Positions 16,620 through 25,927 of a DNA stretch of 45,193 nucleotides are shown here, one piece after another. This stretch comes from Gemmatimonadales bacterium. GTDB lineage: Bacteria; Gemmatimonadota; Gemmatimonadetes; Gemmatimonadales; GWC2-71-9. Location of the stretch: contig DATAOI010000102.1 in NCBI GenBank assembly GCA_036265815.1, positions 1 through 45,193 of the forward strand, read 5' to 3'. The notes under the pieces were generated by a model. That model did not search any database. It was not told the origin of the DNA and worked only from the letters and a program-made list of their open reading frames with translations. The first letter of the stretch is position 1. Every line of letters starts with the position of its first letter. Both the position numbers and the translations under genes were made by a program.

Positions 16620-17459
16620 CTATAATGTCGAGGAGCTCGGATTGGTTCCCTGGGGCAAGGACGCTGTGGCCCGGCTCGCCTGGTACTCGCAGAAGATGCA
16701 GCGCTTCGAGTTCTGGTGATGCAGCTTGGCGCAGGCCACCGCCTGACGCCCCCGGCGCCAGAGGTAGAGCTCCGCTCCCACCAGCATTCCCAGCGGCGGC
16801 GCGACGAAATAGAGCCAGATGGCCGTCCAGTTCCGGCCGAAGAATGCGGAGGCGAAGGTCCGCGCCGGGTTCATGCTCATGCCCGACAGCGGCGCCTCCA
16901 ACGTGATGTAGGTCGCGACCAGCAGACCGGCGCAGAGTCCGGTGTACCCGGCCCAGCGCGGGTGGTTGGAGACCGTCAGCACGATCAGCACGAGCAGACA
17001 GGAGATGGCGGCCTCGGCGACGAAGGCCGCGGTTACCCCCCAGTGACCCGGCAACGTGGCCGCGTAGCCGACACTCGGGTGGGCCAGCAGGGTGCGGAGC
17101 GCCAGCCGCGCCAGCAGCACGCCGCTAAGCCCGCCGGCAAACTGGGCGGCCACATAGGCCGCCGCGTCGTGCGGAGCCACCTTGCCGAGCCGGGTGAAGG
17201 TGAGGGTGATCGCCGGATTCATGTGGGCGCCCGACTGCTTGCCCCAGGGCGAATAGATCAGGGCCACCGCGGTGCCTCCCATCGCCAGCCCGATCAACAG
17301 CCGTCGCATGAAGGCATCGGGCAATGCCCGGTGAAGCGGGGAGGCCGGGTGCTCCAGCAGCACCGTGAAGGCGCAGGCGGAGATCATGAACAGCCCGAGT
17401 AGCGCGCCTTCGATCAGGTATTCCCGCAGGTGGTGTTCAGCGGGCGACCGGCTGTGCAC
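16620..17459 (-). CDS. MIP-family aquaporin
   Basis: 279 residues from GTG 17459 (GAGGAG SD), overlapping the debranching enzyme gene by 23 bases. Six membrane segments and both half-helix signatures are present: HMNPAITLTF and SMNPARTFASAFF, the second followed by the conserved Arg of the selectivity filter. A C-terminal extension carries CAKLHHQNSKRCIFCEYQ, a Cys/His-rich tail that could bind metal. It probably conducts water or small polyols. Coupling with glycogen debranching suggests an osmotic link, perhaps to sugar or compatible-solute turnover, which is inference. The last bases of this gene contain the ECF-type promoter of the DM13 unit. Confidence 0.93.
   Translation of the reverse strand: MHSRSPAEHHLREYLIEGALLGLFMISACAFTVLLEHPASPLHRALPDAFMRRLLIGLAMGGTAVALIYSPWGKQSGAHMNPAITLTFTRLGKVAPHDAAAYVAAQFAGGLSGVLLARLALRTLLAHPSVGYAATLPGHWGVTAAFVAEAAISCLLVLIVLTVSNHPRWAGYTGLCAGLLVATYITLEAPLSGMSMNPARTFASAFFGRNWTAIWLYFVAPPLGMLVGAELYLWRRGRQAVACAKLHHQNSKRCIFCEYQASRATASLPQGTNPSSSTL
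16621..16649 (-). promoter_or_regulatory. Putative ECF promoter of the DM13-Spondin unit (GGAACC-N17-ATTATA)
   Basis: GGAACC at 16649-16644, 17 bases, ATTATA at 16626-16621 on the minus strand, within the last codons of the aquaporin gene and 54 bases before the DM13 ATG. It is notable that the motif sits in coding sequence exactly where a promoter for the next gene would be needed. Confidence 0.55.
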
Positions 17460-19419
17460 GGCGTGCTCTCCTCGGTTGAGATTGCTCCGACGCCCCGAGC
17501 ACCAGCCGGTCGAGCCGGAGCGCCTCGGCCACTGACCAGGCCTGGAAGGGGCAGCCGCGCGGCGTGTGGGGCGGCTCCGCGTCGGCGATCTCCGAGATGT
17601 GGCCCACCCCGGCCTCCGGCAGATGATCGAGCAGCGGCTGGAAGAACCGCCGCCGCGCCTCCGCTCGCACGCTCGCGCCGCCGCCCCGCACTCTGACCCA
17701 GGCCTCCACGAACGGCCCCAGGAGCCAGGGCCAGACGGTGCCCTGGTGGTACGCGCCGTCGCGCTCGCGAATGCCGCCTTGGTAGTAGGGGGTGTACCCG
17801 TCCGAGCCCGGCGCCAGCGTGCGGAGCCCGAGCGGCGTCCACAGCCGGCGCTCCACGGCATCCACCACCTGGCGGGCTCGCTCGCCCTCCAGCAGAGGGA
17901 ACGGCAGCCCACCGACTGCCAGGATCTGATTGGGACGCATGGCCGGATCGAGCCGGCCGGGCACGTGATCGGCATCGACCACGTCGTAGAGCCATCCGGC
18001 ATCGGCGTTCCAGAAGCGGGTGGCGAAGCTCGCTGCTCCGCGGGCGTAGATCGCCGCGTAATCCTGGGTGAATCGCTCGGCGATACGGAGGGCGTTGAGC
18101 CAGAGCGCCTGGATCTCGACCGGTTTCCCGATCCGCGGGGTGACCACCCAGTCGCCCACTTTCGCATCCATCCAGGTGAGCTGAACGCCCGGCTCCCCGG
18201 CGGCGAGCAGGCCGTCGTCGCCCGCCCTGATGCCGTAGCGGGTGCCGCGCAGGTGTCCTGCCAGGATCGCCTGCACAGCCTGACCGAGGGCCTTGCGGTC
18301 CCGCGCGGGCGCCGGGCGGCCGGCAGCTTCCGCTGCGTCGAGGTATTCGTGCGCGGCCACCACGTACCAGAGCGACGCGTCGACCGTGTTGTACTCGGGA
18401 GCATCCCCCTGATCGACGAAACGATTGGGCAGCATGCCCTCCGAGACCAGGCCGGCCCACTCCAGCAGGATCGAGCGGGCGTCGGCCAGACGTCCGGTGG
18501 CGAGGCAGAGGCCCCGGAGGGAGATGAACGTGTCCCGGCCCCAATCGGTGAACCAGGGATAGCCGGCCACGATCGTCTTCCCCGGATCCCGCCGCACCAG
18601 GTATGCGTCGCCCGCGCGCTCCAGGCGGCTCGCGAATCGGGCCCGACGGGCCCGCTCGGAGCGGCGGAAGCGGCTGAAGGCTTCGGCGGCGGTGAGATCG
18701 TCGGGGAGGGCCGCGTCGGCGCCCAGCAGGAGCACGGCATCGCTCCTCGAGAGGTCCCAGCGGAAGACGCCGGGCGCGGCCAGATCCTCCGTGTCGTCCA
18801 GCCCCCGCGCCCGCTCCTCTGAGTAGAGGAACCCGCGATACCACTGCGGCTCCGGCTGGTAGGCGGCGTTGAAGAGCGCGTGCACGGCCGGCACGCCATC
18901 GTACGGATGCCACTCCACCCGCTCAGCGGCGGTCACTTCCATGAAGCGGAACGCCGGGTTCTCGTGGTGCAGCGCGTGCGAGTCGCGCCCCGACAGGAAG
19001 GGGCGCACCGCGAACGGCAGCGCCTCGGCGCGCCGTCCCACCACCCGCCAGCGGAGCGCTACCACCGCGCGCCCCTGGGGCACGAACAGCTCGTGCTCGA
19101 TTCGGGTGCCGTCAGCCAGGCGGTAGGTCCAGGTAGGCCAGGGCTCGTCGGTGAAGGACTCCAGCCCGGCGCCGTGCTCCGGGGCGAGCACGCCGGGCCC
19201 ATAGCGCTGGCGGGTGAGGAACTCGGGACCTCCGGTCTCGACCCAGGCATCCAGTCCGTTCACCAGGACCATCCGGCCGGTCGGCGGGGTCGTCGCGGCC
19301 TGAAGCAGGGCGTGATACCGCCGGGTGCGCACCCCCAGCGTGGTGCCCGAGGCGAAGCCGCCCAGGCCGTCGGCTTCCAGCCACTCGGTGCGGTCGTCGA
19401 GCGCGATCGGCCCGCTCAT
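17437..19419 (-). CDS. Glycogen debranching enzyme (amylo-alpha-1,6-glucosidase, GDE_N + GDE_C)
   Basis: 660 residues from ATG 19419, in ATGA overlap with the GH63 gene. The N-terminal GDE_N domain (about 1-220) has the familiar [18 protein letters not shown] and [10 protein letters not shown] opening. The C-terminal (alpha/alpha)6 catalytic domain (about 270-640) carries [16 protein letters not shown] and [17 protein letters not shown], including the acidic residues used for 1,6-hydrolysis. It lacks the 4-alpha-glucanotransferase domain of eukaryotic enzymes and matches the archaeal/bacterial type. Together with the GH63-like glucosidase it should trim branched alpha-glucans in the cytoplasm. 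Confidence 0.93.
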   Translation of the reverse strand: MSGPIALDDRTEWLEADGLGGFASGTTLGVRTRRYHALLQAATTPPTGRMVLVNGLDAWVETGGPEFLTRQRYGPGVLAPEHGAGLESFTDEPWPTWTYRLADGTRIEHELFVPQGRAVVALRWRVVGRRAEALPFAVRPFLSGRDSHALHHENPAFRFMEVTAAERVEWHPYDGVPAVHALFNAAYQPEPQWYRGFLYSEERARGLDDTEDLAAPGVFRWDLSRSDAVLLLGADAALPDDLTAAEAFSRFRRSERARRARFASRLERAGDAYLVRRDPGKTIVAGYPWFTDWGRDTFISLRGLCLATGRLADARSILLEWAGLVSEGMLPNRFVDQGDAPEYNTVDASLWYVVAAHEYLDAAEAAGRPAPARDRKALGQAVQAILAGHLRGTRYGIRAGDDGLLAAGEPGVQLTWMDAKVGDWVVTPRIGKPVEIQALWLNALRIAERFTQDYAAIYARGAASFATRFWNADAGWLYDVVDADHVPGRLDPAMRPNQILAVGGLPFPLLEGERARQVVDAVERRLWTPLGLRTLAPGSDGYTPYYQGGIRERDGAYHQGTVWPWLLGPFVEAWVRVRGGGASVRAEARRRFFQPLLDHLPEAGVGHISEIADAEPPHTPRGCPFQAWSVAEALRLDRLVLGASEQSQPRRARRAQPVAR

Positions 19420-22136
19420 CGCCGGCTCGCCGCGAGCCGGCCGGACGACTTGGGCTTGGCCGGCGCCGCAGCCCCGCGCTGGCGCGCCTGGCCCTCGATG
19501 CAGCGGAGCACGAGCGCGGTCCATCCGGTCTGGTGGCTGGCGCCCACGCCCCGGCCGGTGTCACCATGGAAGTACTCGTGAAACAGCACCAGGTCCTTCC
19601 AGTGCGGATCGGCGGCGAAGCGAGGGTCGTCCCCGTGACAGGGCCGCCGCCCCGACGCATCCGGCAGGAAGAGCCGGGCGAGGCGCGCCTCCAGCTCCGA
19701 AGCGACTTCCTTGAGATTGAGCATCCGGCCGGATCCCACCGGACATTCCACCGTGACGTCGTTCCCGTAGAAGTGATGGTATCGCTCTAACGCCTCGACC
19801 AGCAGGTAATTGATCGGGAACCACACCGGTCCCCGCCAGTTGGAGTTCCCGCCGAACAGGCCGCTGTTTCCCTCCGCGGGCACATAGTCCACCCGATAGG
19901 TCTCACCACTCACATCGAGCTCGTAGGGACGCTCGTGGTGCACCCGGGAGACCGAGCGGATCCCATGGGGCGAGAGAAATTCGCTCTCGTCCAGCATGTA
20001 GCGCAGCACCCGCTCAAGCCGGGCGCGGGTCGGAATGGCCAGGAGACGCTGGACGTGGTCCCCGGCCTGCCGGGGATACATGCAGGCGATCTGGCCGGTC
20101 ACGTCCTTGCGATTCTCCAGGAACCAGTTCATGCGCTTCCGGAAACCCTGGAGCTGGTCGAAGCTCCGCTCGTCCAGCACCTCGGCGGCGATGAGCGGCA
20201 TCAGCCCCACCAGGGAGCGGACTCTGAGCGCCCGCTGGCTGTCCTCGACGTGGAGCTGGTCGTAGTAGAAGCCGTCGTCGTCGCACCAGAGCCCTGAGCC
20301 ACCGAGATTATTGATCGCGTCCGCGATGGCGATGAAGTGCTCGAAGAACTTGGACGCCAGGTCCTCGTAGGCGGGATTCTCGCTCGCGAGCTCCAGCGCC
20401 ATCGACAGCATCGTGTTGCAGTAGAACGCCATCCAGGCCGTGCCGTCGGCCTGCTCCAGGTGGCCGCCGGTCGGCAGCGGGCGGGAGCGATCGAACACCC
20501 CGATGTTGTCGAGGCCGAGGAAGCCGCCGGAGAAGAGGTTCCGCCCCTGAGGATCCTTCCGGTTGACCCACCAGGTGAAGTTGAGCAGCAGCTTCTGGAA
20601 GGCACGCTCGAGGAAGAGCCGGTCACGCTGACCCTTGGCGCCGGTCATCTTGTATACCCGCCAGCAGGCCCACGCGTGCACCGGCGGATTCACGTCGCCG
20701 AAGGCGAACTCATAGGCCGGAATCTGGCCGTTCGGGTGCATGTACCACTCGCGCAGCAGCAGCAGGAGCTGCTCCTTGGCGAAATGGGGATCGATTCGCG
20801 CGAACGGAATCATGTGGAAGGCCAGATCCCACGCCGCGAACCAGGGGTACTCCCACTTGTCCGGCATCGAGATGATGTCGCGGTTGTAGACATGGTGCCA
20901 GTCGGCGTTCCGCCCCTGTTTCCGGTCCGGGGGTGGCGCCGGCTGGCTCGGGTCGCCCTCCAGCCAGTGCGGGGCGACGTAGTGATAGAACTGCTTGCTC
21001 CAGAGCAGGCCGGCGTACCCCTGCCGCAGGACTCGCTGCTCCTCAGGCGTGGCGCCCGCGGGCAGGTGTGCGGCATAGAATTCGTCGGCTTCGGCCACCC
21101 GGTCCTGGAAGGTGCGGTCGAACGCCTTCCCGAACGATGCGCCACTGGTCGTGCCCGCCTTCCGGAGCCGCAGGTGCAGCACCTGTTCGCCGCCGGGCGG
21201 AACGGTGAGAGCGTAATGGAAGGCGGCCTTGGTCCCCTCCTCTGCCGGATTCACCGCCGAGCGATCTCCCTCTACGATGGCCCGATGGAAAGCGTCCTTC
21301 ACGTAGGGCTGCGGGTTGGGCGAGCCGAAGAGGCGGGTGAGGTTGGTCTCGTTGTCGGTGAAGAGCTGCTCCGGAGCGGCTCCGGTCCTCGAAAGGTCCG
21401 CGTTCAGGGTATAGCTCCCCAGTCCCATGTGCTCGGCGAGCATGCTGGCCGGCCCGCTCCGCCGGATGCTCGGCCTGGGCCAGTAGCCTTCGCCGTCGCG
21501 TCCCCAGCTCCAGGTGTTGCGAAACCAGAGGGTGGGGAGTACATGCAGGGTGGCGGCGTCGGGGCCGCGATTCGCGACCGTGATGCGGACCAGGATATCG
21601 TCGGTGTCGGCCTTGGCGTACTCGGCGAAGACGTCGAAGTACCGGTGCTCGTCGAACACGCCGGTGTCGGCCAGCTCGAACTCGGGCTCCGTCTTGCTCC
21701 GCTCGCGGTTGACTCGAACCAGCTGCTCGTAGGGAAACTCGGTCTGAGGGTACTTGTAGAGCCCCTTGAAGTACGAATGGGTAGGAGTGGAATCGAGGTA
21801 GAAGTAGACCTCTTTTACGTCCTCGCCGTGGTTGCCCTCGGGACCGGTGAGCCCGAATAGCCGCTCCTTCAAGATCGGATCGCGCCCGTTCCAGAGCGCC
21901 AGGCCGAAGCAGAGCCGACCCTGGCGGTCGGTGATACCGAGGAGACCGTCTTCGCCCCAGCGGTAGGCCCGGCTCCGTGCCTGATCGTGGGAGAAGTAGT
22001 CCCACACATTGCCGTCGGGAGAGTAGTCCTCTCTGACCGTGCCCCACTGGCGCTCGGACAGGTAGGGGCCCCAGCGCTTCCAGTTCCGAGCGCGACTGCT
22101 GTCCTGCGCGAGGCGCTCGGCTTCCGCTCCGGCCAC
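19416..22136 (-). CDS. GH63-like (MGH1-type) glucosidase, copy 2, full length
   Basis: 906 residues from GTG 22136 behind a perfect AGGAGG SD. The whole length fits the bacterial 'glucosidase' family with a GH63-like catalytic barrel: [15 protein letters not shown] near the start, [22 protein letters not shown] in the barrel, [14 protein letters not shown] and [23 protein letters not shown] near the C-terminus, where the general acid/base residues are expected. There is no signal peptide. Its N-terminal two thirds match copy 1 at 1-1811 closely. It is followed in overlap by glycogen debranching enzyme and aquaporin, and preceded by its own zf-HC2 gene and an ECF-type promoter. The substrate is probably an alpha-glucoside or glucosylated osmolyte, not settled from sequence. 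Confidence 0.93.
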   Translation of the reverse strand: MAGAEAERLAQDSSRARNWKRWGPYLSERQWGTVREDYSPDGNVWDYFSHDQARSRAYRWGEDGLLGITDRQGRLCFGLALWNGRDPILKERLFGLTGPEGNHGEDVKEVYFYLDSTPTHSYFKGLYKYPQTEFPYEQLVRVNRERSKTEPEFELADTGVFDEHRYFDVFAEYAKADTDDILVRITVANRGPDAATLHVLPTLWFRNTWSWGRDGEGYWPRPSIRRSGPASMLAEHMGLGSYTLNADLSRTGAAPEQLFTDNETNLTRLFGSPNPQPYVKDAFHRAIVEGDRSAVNPAEEGTKAAFHYALTVPPGGEQVLHLRLRKAGTTSGASFGKAFDRTFQDRVAEADEFYAAHLPAGATPEEQRVLRQGYAGLLWSKQFYHYVAPHWLEGDPSQPAPPPDRKQGRNADWHHVYNRDIISMPDKWEYPWFAAWDLAFHMIPFARIDPHFAKEQLLLLLREWYMHPNGQIPAYEFAFGDVNPPVHAWACWRVYKMTGAKGQRDRLFLERAFQKLLLNFTWWVNRKDPQGRNLFSGGFLGLDNIGVFDRSRPLPTGGHLEQADGTAWMAFYCNTMLSMALELASENPAYEDLASKFFEHFIAIADAINNLGGSGLWCDDDGFYYDQLHVEDSQRALRVRSLVGLMPLIAAEVLDERSFDQLQGFRKRMNWFLENRKDVTGQIACMYPRQAGDHVQRLLAIPTRARLERVLRYMLDESEFLSPHGIRSVSRVHHERPYELDVSGETYRVDYVPAEGNSGLFGGNSNWRGPVWFPINYLLVEALERYHHFYGNDVTVECPVGSGRMLNLKEVASELEARLARLFLPDASGRRPCHGDDPRFAADPHWKDLVLFHEYFHGDTGRGVGASHQTGWTALVLRCIEGQARQRGAAAPAKPKSSGRLAASRR

Positions 22137-22203
22137 GGGATGCCTCCTGACCCGGCCCGACGGCCGGCGTCTTCCTCTGTTGATTGGGGATCAGGCTCCC
22201 GGA

Positions 22204-22232
22204 TAGAACGCCACCTGAACTGGAAGGGTTCC
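22204..22232 (-). promoter_or_regulatory. Putative ECF promoter for GH63 copy 2 (GGAACC-N17-GTTCTA)
   Basis: GGAACC at 22232-22227, 17 bases, GTTCTA at 22209-22204. It lies 68 bases ahead of the GTG at 22136, almost the same distance as at copy 1 (67), although the surrounding intergenic sequence has diverged. Confidence 0.6.
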
Positions 22233-22252
22233 ATGGGCGGAGACGTGATTTC

Positions 22253-22504
22253 CTAACCCCCCTCGGCCGACAGTCTCTGCCTGACCCGGGTCATGAGATC
22301 CGGCGGAAGCCGGATCCGCCGGAGCCTGCTCCGGATTCCCGCCAGCGCGGATGCCTCGAAGCGGTATTCCCGGGCACACGACTCGCACTCGGCCAGATGT
22401 CGCTCCACCTGGGGCACTTCCCCCGGATCGAGCTCGCGATCGAGATAGTCGTCGAGTCTGCGGAAGACCTCTTCGCAGGTCAAATGCCGGGGCTGGGTCA
22501 CCAC
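22253..22504 (-). CDS. Small soluble zf-HC2 (anti-sigma-like zinc finger) protein, paralogue B
   Basis: 83 residues from GTG 22504 (GAAGGAG SD; a second GTG follows at once). The zinc ligands are Cys in LTCEEVFRRLDDY and HLAECESC (H-x3-C-x2-C), followed by the basic IRSRLRRIRLPPDL. It is plainly paralogous to the protein at 1926-2180 and, more distantly, to the sigma-linked anti-sigma factor at 9834-10097. It ends 116 bases before GH63 copy 2. No sigma gene is adjacent, so it is an orphan member. Confidence 0.78.
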   Translation of the reverse strand: MVTQPRHLTCEEVFRRLDDYLDRELDPGEVPQVERHLAECESCAREYRFEASALAGIRSRLRRIRLPPDLMTRVRQRLSAEGG

Positions 22505-22588
22505 GCTCCTTCAGGTTTCCCGCCCTCCGTCGGGCGGCATGACGCGCGGCTGCCGCCAGCCAGGAGGCTTCGGGACGCCCGCGTTGGG

Positions 22589-22617
22589 TCTAATGCGATG
22601 GGCCAGCCTGGAGTTCC
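22589..22617 (-). promoter_or_regulatory. Putative ECF promoter for zf-HC2 paralogue B (GGAACT-N17-ATTAGA)
   Basis: GGAACT at 22617-22612, 17 bases, ATTAGA at 22594-22589 on the minus strand, about 85 bases before the GTG start at 22504. The rest of 22505-22723 is the divergent spacer to the plus-strand gene at 22724; I see nothing else in it. Confidence 0.55.
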
Positions 22618-22723
22618 ACCGATTCGGCAGCGACTGCCAGAATCGGAGGGCCCGGGGGAAACATCGAGCCTGGGGCGGCGTAAGGCTATCATTCGCCCAA
22701 TCCGACCCAACCCTGGAGGTTGC

Positions 22724-23473
22724 GTGCGTCCCTTTTTCCTGCTGGTCCCGCTCGCCCTGCTCGGTACTCATACCGCGCCCAAGTCAGGCGAAGACCTCGT
22801 GCGTCAGATGCACGCCAAATACGCGGGCAAGTGGTATCACAATCTCACCTTCGAGCAGACGACCACCCATCCGGAAGGACCGCCGGAGACCTGGTACGAG
22901 GCGGGGACCATTCCGGGGAAGCTCCGGATCGACATCGCGCCACTGGACAGCATGAACGCGTTCATGTACGTGGGCGATTCGTCCATCATCTTCCGGGGTG
23001 GCAAGCGGGTGGCCGCCCACCAGGACCGCAACCTGCTGATGACCCTGGGCTTCGACGTGTACGGGCAGCCGCCGGAGACCACCATCGCGCAGCTCAAGGC
23101 GCAGTCGATGGATCTGAGCAAGATCCGGGAGGACAACTGGAACGGCACCAGGATCTGGGTGGTCGGGGCCGACAAGGGCGACACTACCACCAACCAGTTC
23201 TGGATCGAACAGAAGCGAATGCTGTTCGTTCGGTTGATCGAGGCGCACCAGAGCCAGAAGAACCCGGGGGCCCCACCCGACCTGCTCGACATCACCTTCG
23301 AAAACTACCAGCCGCTGGCGAAGGCGTGGGTCGCGCCACGATGCGTGATTAAGCTGAACGGGAAGGAAGTGCAGCGGGAGGAGTACCGGAACATCCGGGC
23401 GGACGCGAAGCTGCAGCCGGATCTGTATGATACGGAGACGTATCACAAGGCCGCCTGGATCGAGGCCAAGTAG
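22724..23473 (+). CDS. Exported protein of unknown function, LolA-like outline
   Basis: 249 residues from GTG 22724, with GGAGGT close upstream (spacing short). A hydrophobic signal segment (PFFLLVPLALLG) is followed by alternating beta-type sequence: DLVRQMHAKYAGKWYHNLTFEQTT, PETWYEAGTIPGKLRIDI, then SSIIFRGGKRV and FWIEQKRMLFVRLIE. The pattern of a 'YAGKWY..L.F.Q' helix-strand start and a half-open barrel resembles LolA/LppX-type lipoprotein carriers, but I cannot assign it firmly. It stands alone on the plus strand, between the zf-HC2 gene and the DinB gene. Confidence 0.7.
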   Translation: MRPFFLLVPLALLGTHTAPKSGEDLVRQMHAKYAGKWYHNLTFEQTTTHPEGPPETWYEAGTIPGKLRIDIAPLDSMNAFMYVGDSSIIFRGGKRVAAHQDRNLLMTLGFDVYGQPPETTIAQLKAQSMDLSKIREDNWNGTRIWVVGADKGDTTTNQFWIEQKRMLFVRLIEAHQSQKNPGAPPDLLDITFENYQPLAKAWVAPRCVIKLNGKEVQREEYRNIRADAKLQPDLYDTETYHKAAWIEAK

Positions 23474-23630
23474 GTGGATGCCGCCATATCGGTAGTCGGC
23501 TGTAGGTCAAATGCCGACATCACCGTGAGTCTCCCGCCGATATACCAGGCACGCCGCCCCCGCTATACTTGCCTCCCGACTCCCTGACGGCTCGCTTCCA
23601 TATCGGATCACCTTCAGCACGAGGTCAACC

Positions 23631-24137
23631 ATGAGCCAACGTTCCGCCGCCCTCGCCGAGCGCCTCGAGCAGGGGGCGCGCGCCCTGGCAAGCTCCGCCA
23701 GTGCCCTGACCAGCGCCGAGTGGCACACCCGCGTCCCCAAGGACGGGCGCAAGATCGGCGTCATCGTGCACCATGTCGCGACCATGTACCCGCTGGAGAT
23801 CCAGCTGGCTCAGACCTTGGCCGCGGGAAAGCCGGTCGCGGGCGTGACGTGGGATGATGTCCACCAGATGAATGCCGCGCACGCCAAGGAGCAGGACGCC
23901 GTGACGAAGGAGGTGGCCTTGGAGCTGCTGGAGCGCAACAGCACGGCGGCCGCCGCCGCGATTCGGGCGCTGAGCGACGGGGAGCTGGATCGGGCGGCGC
24001 CGATCTCCCTCAATGCCGACGCCCCGCTCACCTGCCAGTTCTTCCTCGAGGACCACGCCGTCCGGCACAGCTATCATCATCTGGCCCGGATACGAGCGGC
24101 CCTGAAGGCGCGATTGTCGCCTGCTTCGGTAGCGTAG
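23631..24137 (+). CDS. DinB-family four-helix-bundle protein
   Basis: 168 residues from ATG 23631. The helices carry His residues at the expected DinB metal positions: HHVATMYPLEIQLA in helix 2, the HQMNAAHAKEQD segment, and HAVRHSYHHLARIRAAL in the last helix. The DinB/YfiT superfamily includes thiol-dependent S-transferases and many proteins of unknown role. A TATACT word (23564-23569) about 60 bases upstream may be part of its promoter. It is monocistronic and convergent with the metallo-hydrolase gene. Confidence 0.82.
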   Translation: MSQRSAALAERLEQGARALASSASALTSAEWHTRVPKDGRKIGVIVHHVATMYPLEIQLAQTLAAGKPVAGVTWDDVHQMNAAHAKEQDAVTKEVALELLERNSTAAAAAIRALSDGELDRAAPISLNADAPLTCQFFLEDHAVRHSYHHLARIRAALKARLSPASVA

Positions 24138-24174
24138 GCGGTCGGGGGAGGGTAAGCCGGCCCGGGCGCGGAGG

Positions 24175-25161
24175 TCAGGAAGTCCCGAGCGTCGTGAGAC
24201 GCCGGGTCTCTCCGACCCGCGCGATCCAGAGCCGGTCCTCCTCCAGCCCGGCGACACGCCAGCTCTCGGCGGTTCGCCGGGGTGGCTCGTCCATCGGCTC
24301 GTCCGTCAGGCGAAAGCACCCCCAGTGGATACCGAGCATCACCGGAGGTGGCTTGTCGCGCTGGGACGCCACCAGGTCGTGGTAGATTCGCACCGCTTCC
24401 TCCGGGTCCACGTGGACGACGTGCATGAACCAGCGAGGATCGTACGCGCCGATCGGGATCATCACGAAATCGAAGGGACCGCATCGCGAGCCGATCGCCT
24501 CAAACTCGGGATGATAGGCCGTGTCACCGACAAAGAGTGCGCGCTTTCCCTCTGCCTCGAACGCGAACCCGCACCAGAGCGACCGGTTCCGATCCCGGAG
24601 CCCGCGGCCGCTGAAATGCCGTGCCGGCGTCGCCGTGATCCGGAGGCCCTCGACGGCGGTCTGCTGCCACCAGTCCAACTCCACGATGTCGCGAGGTCCC
24701 CAGCGCCGGATGTACGCGCCGAGCCCGAGCGGCACGATCCACACGGCCCGGGGGTGACGCCTCGCGATCCGCCGCATGGCGGGCCGGTCGAGGTGATCGT
24801 AGTGGTTGTGCGAGAGGGCCACCAGGTCGATCGGCGGGAGCGCATCGATCGGCAGCCCCGGATCCATGACCCGTCGCGGCCCCAGCCATTGGACCGGAAA
24901 GGCGCGCTGGCTGAACACCGGGTCGGTCAGCACATTGATGCCGCCAAGCTGCAGGAGCACGGTAGAATGGCCGATCCAAGTGGCCGTGAGATCGCCACGA
25001 TCCGCCCGGGGATAGGAGACGGCCGGCGTCGAGACCGGAAAGGTGCCTCGCGGCGGCGTCTTTGCCCGGGCAGCCGCGCGCCCCTGGACCAGAAATCGGA
25101 GGACGTTCCGCCAATTCTGCGGCTCGCTGTCCGGCCAGGGATTACGGAACCGCTTCGCCAT
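24175..25161 (-). CDS. MBL-fold metallo-hydrolase (UlaG/NAPE-PLD-like)
   Basis: 328 residues from ATG 25161 with a TGAGGAG SD, four bases after the upstream gene stop. The metal-binding motif is SHNHYDHLD (HxHxDH). Further ligands are seen in ATPARHFSGRGLRD, VGDTAYHPEF and, near the C-terminus, IHWGCF. The N-terminal KRFRNPWPD and ATWIGHSTVLLQLGG match the group related to NAPE-hydrolysing phospholipase D and UlaG lactonase. It is cytoplasmic. The substrate may be a phosphodiester or a lactone. Confidence 0.9.
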   Translation of the reverse strand: MAKRFRNPWPDSEPQNWRNVLRFLVQGRAAARAKTPPRGTFPVSTPAVSYPRADRGDLTATWIGHSTVLLQLGGINVLTDPVFSQRAFPVQWLGPRRVMDPGLPIDALPPIDLVALSHNHYDHLDRPAMRRIARRHPRAVWIVPLGLGAYIRRWGPRDIVELDWWQQTAVEGLRITATPARHFSGRGLRDRNRSLWCGFAFEAEGKRALFVGDTAYHPEFEAIGSRCGPFDFVMIPIGAYDPRWFMHVVHVDPEEAVRIYHDLVASQRDKPPPVMLGIHWGCFRLTDEPMDEPPRRTAESWRVAGLEEDRLWIARVGETRRLTTLGTS

Positions 25162-25165
25162 CTCC

Positions 25166-25861
25166 TCAGCCCGCGCCAGACGCAAACGTCCCGGGCCCCC
25201 GGGCGAGCCGTGCGATGTCTCTGGTCTCAAGCACGGCTCGCCCAGGACCGAGGCGCGCGGCATTGAGCATGGCCCGGCCCATGTCTTCGGTCGTCAGCAC
25301 GAGGTCGGGGAAGAGTGCTCTCGCCACCGGCAACAGCGGCTTGGCAAAGGTGTAGAAGAGCCGATAGGCGGGCGTCCTGGACTTGACGCCATGGAGCGGT
25401 TGGATCACACCTGGCCGAAACAGGTACACGCCGGCCAACGGCAGTGCTTGGAGGTCGTTCTCCGTCTTGCCTTTGACCCGCGCCCACATGGTGCGTCCCC
25501 GTTCGGTGCTATCCGTCCCCGCGCCGGAGACGTAGGTGAAGATCATGCCCGGGTTCAGGCGCGACAACGTGGATGCGACAGCCAAGGTGAGTTCGTACGT
25601 CGCCCGCTTGTAGGCCCCTTCGGTCATGCCCGAGGAGGACACGCCGAGACAGAAGAAACAGGCATCGAATCCTCGAAGCTGCTCCTCGATCGGGCCGAGA
25701 TCCATGAGGTCGGCGCGAACGAGCTGCTGGAGACGTGTGTGGTGCTGTGGGACCCTGGTCCGGCCCACCACTGTCACCTGGCTCACATCGGGCGCCGCGA
25801 GGCACTCCCGGAGGACGCCCTGGCCCACCATCCCGGTCGCCCCGAAGATCAAGACCTTCAT
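25166..25861 (-). CDS. NAD(P)-binding Rossmann (atypical SDR) protein
   Basis: 231 residues from ATG 25861 (ATG or GTG codons slightly upstream are possible). The dinucleotide motif KVLIFGATGMVGQGVL starts the protein; FDACFFCLGVSSSGM and the MIFTYVSGAGTDSTERG active-site region follow, then YLFRPGVIQPLHGVKSRT. This is the NmrA/HTATIP2-like atypical SDR group, often annotated as epimerase or NAD(P)H-binding. No strong SD is visible. It is co-oriented with the MBL-fold gene and probably forms an operon with it. Confidence 0.88.
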   Translation of the reverse strand: MKVLIFGATGMVGQGVLRECLAAPDVSQVTVVGRTRVPQHHTRLQQLVRADLMDLGPIEEQLRGFDACFFCLGVSSSGMTEGAYKRATYELTLAVASTLSRLNPGMIFTYVSGAGTDSTERGRTMWARVKGKTENDLQALPLAGVYLFRPGVIQPLHGVKSRTPAYRLFYTFAKPLLPVARALFPDLVLTTEDMGRAMLNAARLGPGRAVLETRDIARLARGPGTFASGAG

Positions 25862-25927
25862 GGTGCGCCGGCAGTCCGCATCGCTCGGAGCCCGCACCCC
25901 TCGGCGACGGCGGCGGCGTTCTGGCGC

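Noticed and set aside
22669-22697. GGAAAC-N17-GTAAGG before the exported protein gene at 22724
   Set aside because: Both elements deviate from the pattern; the match is no better than expected in this composition.
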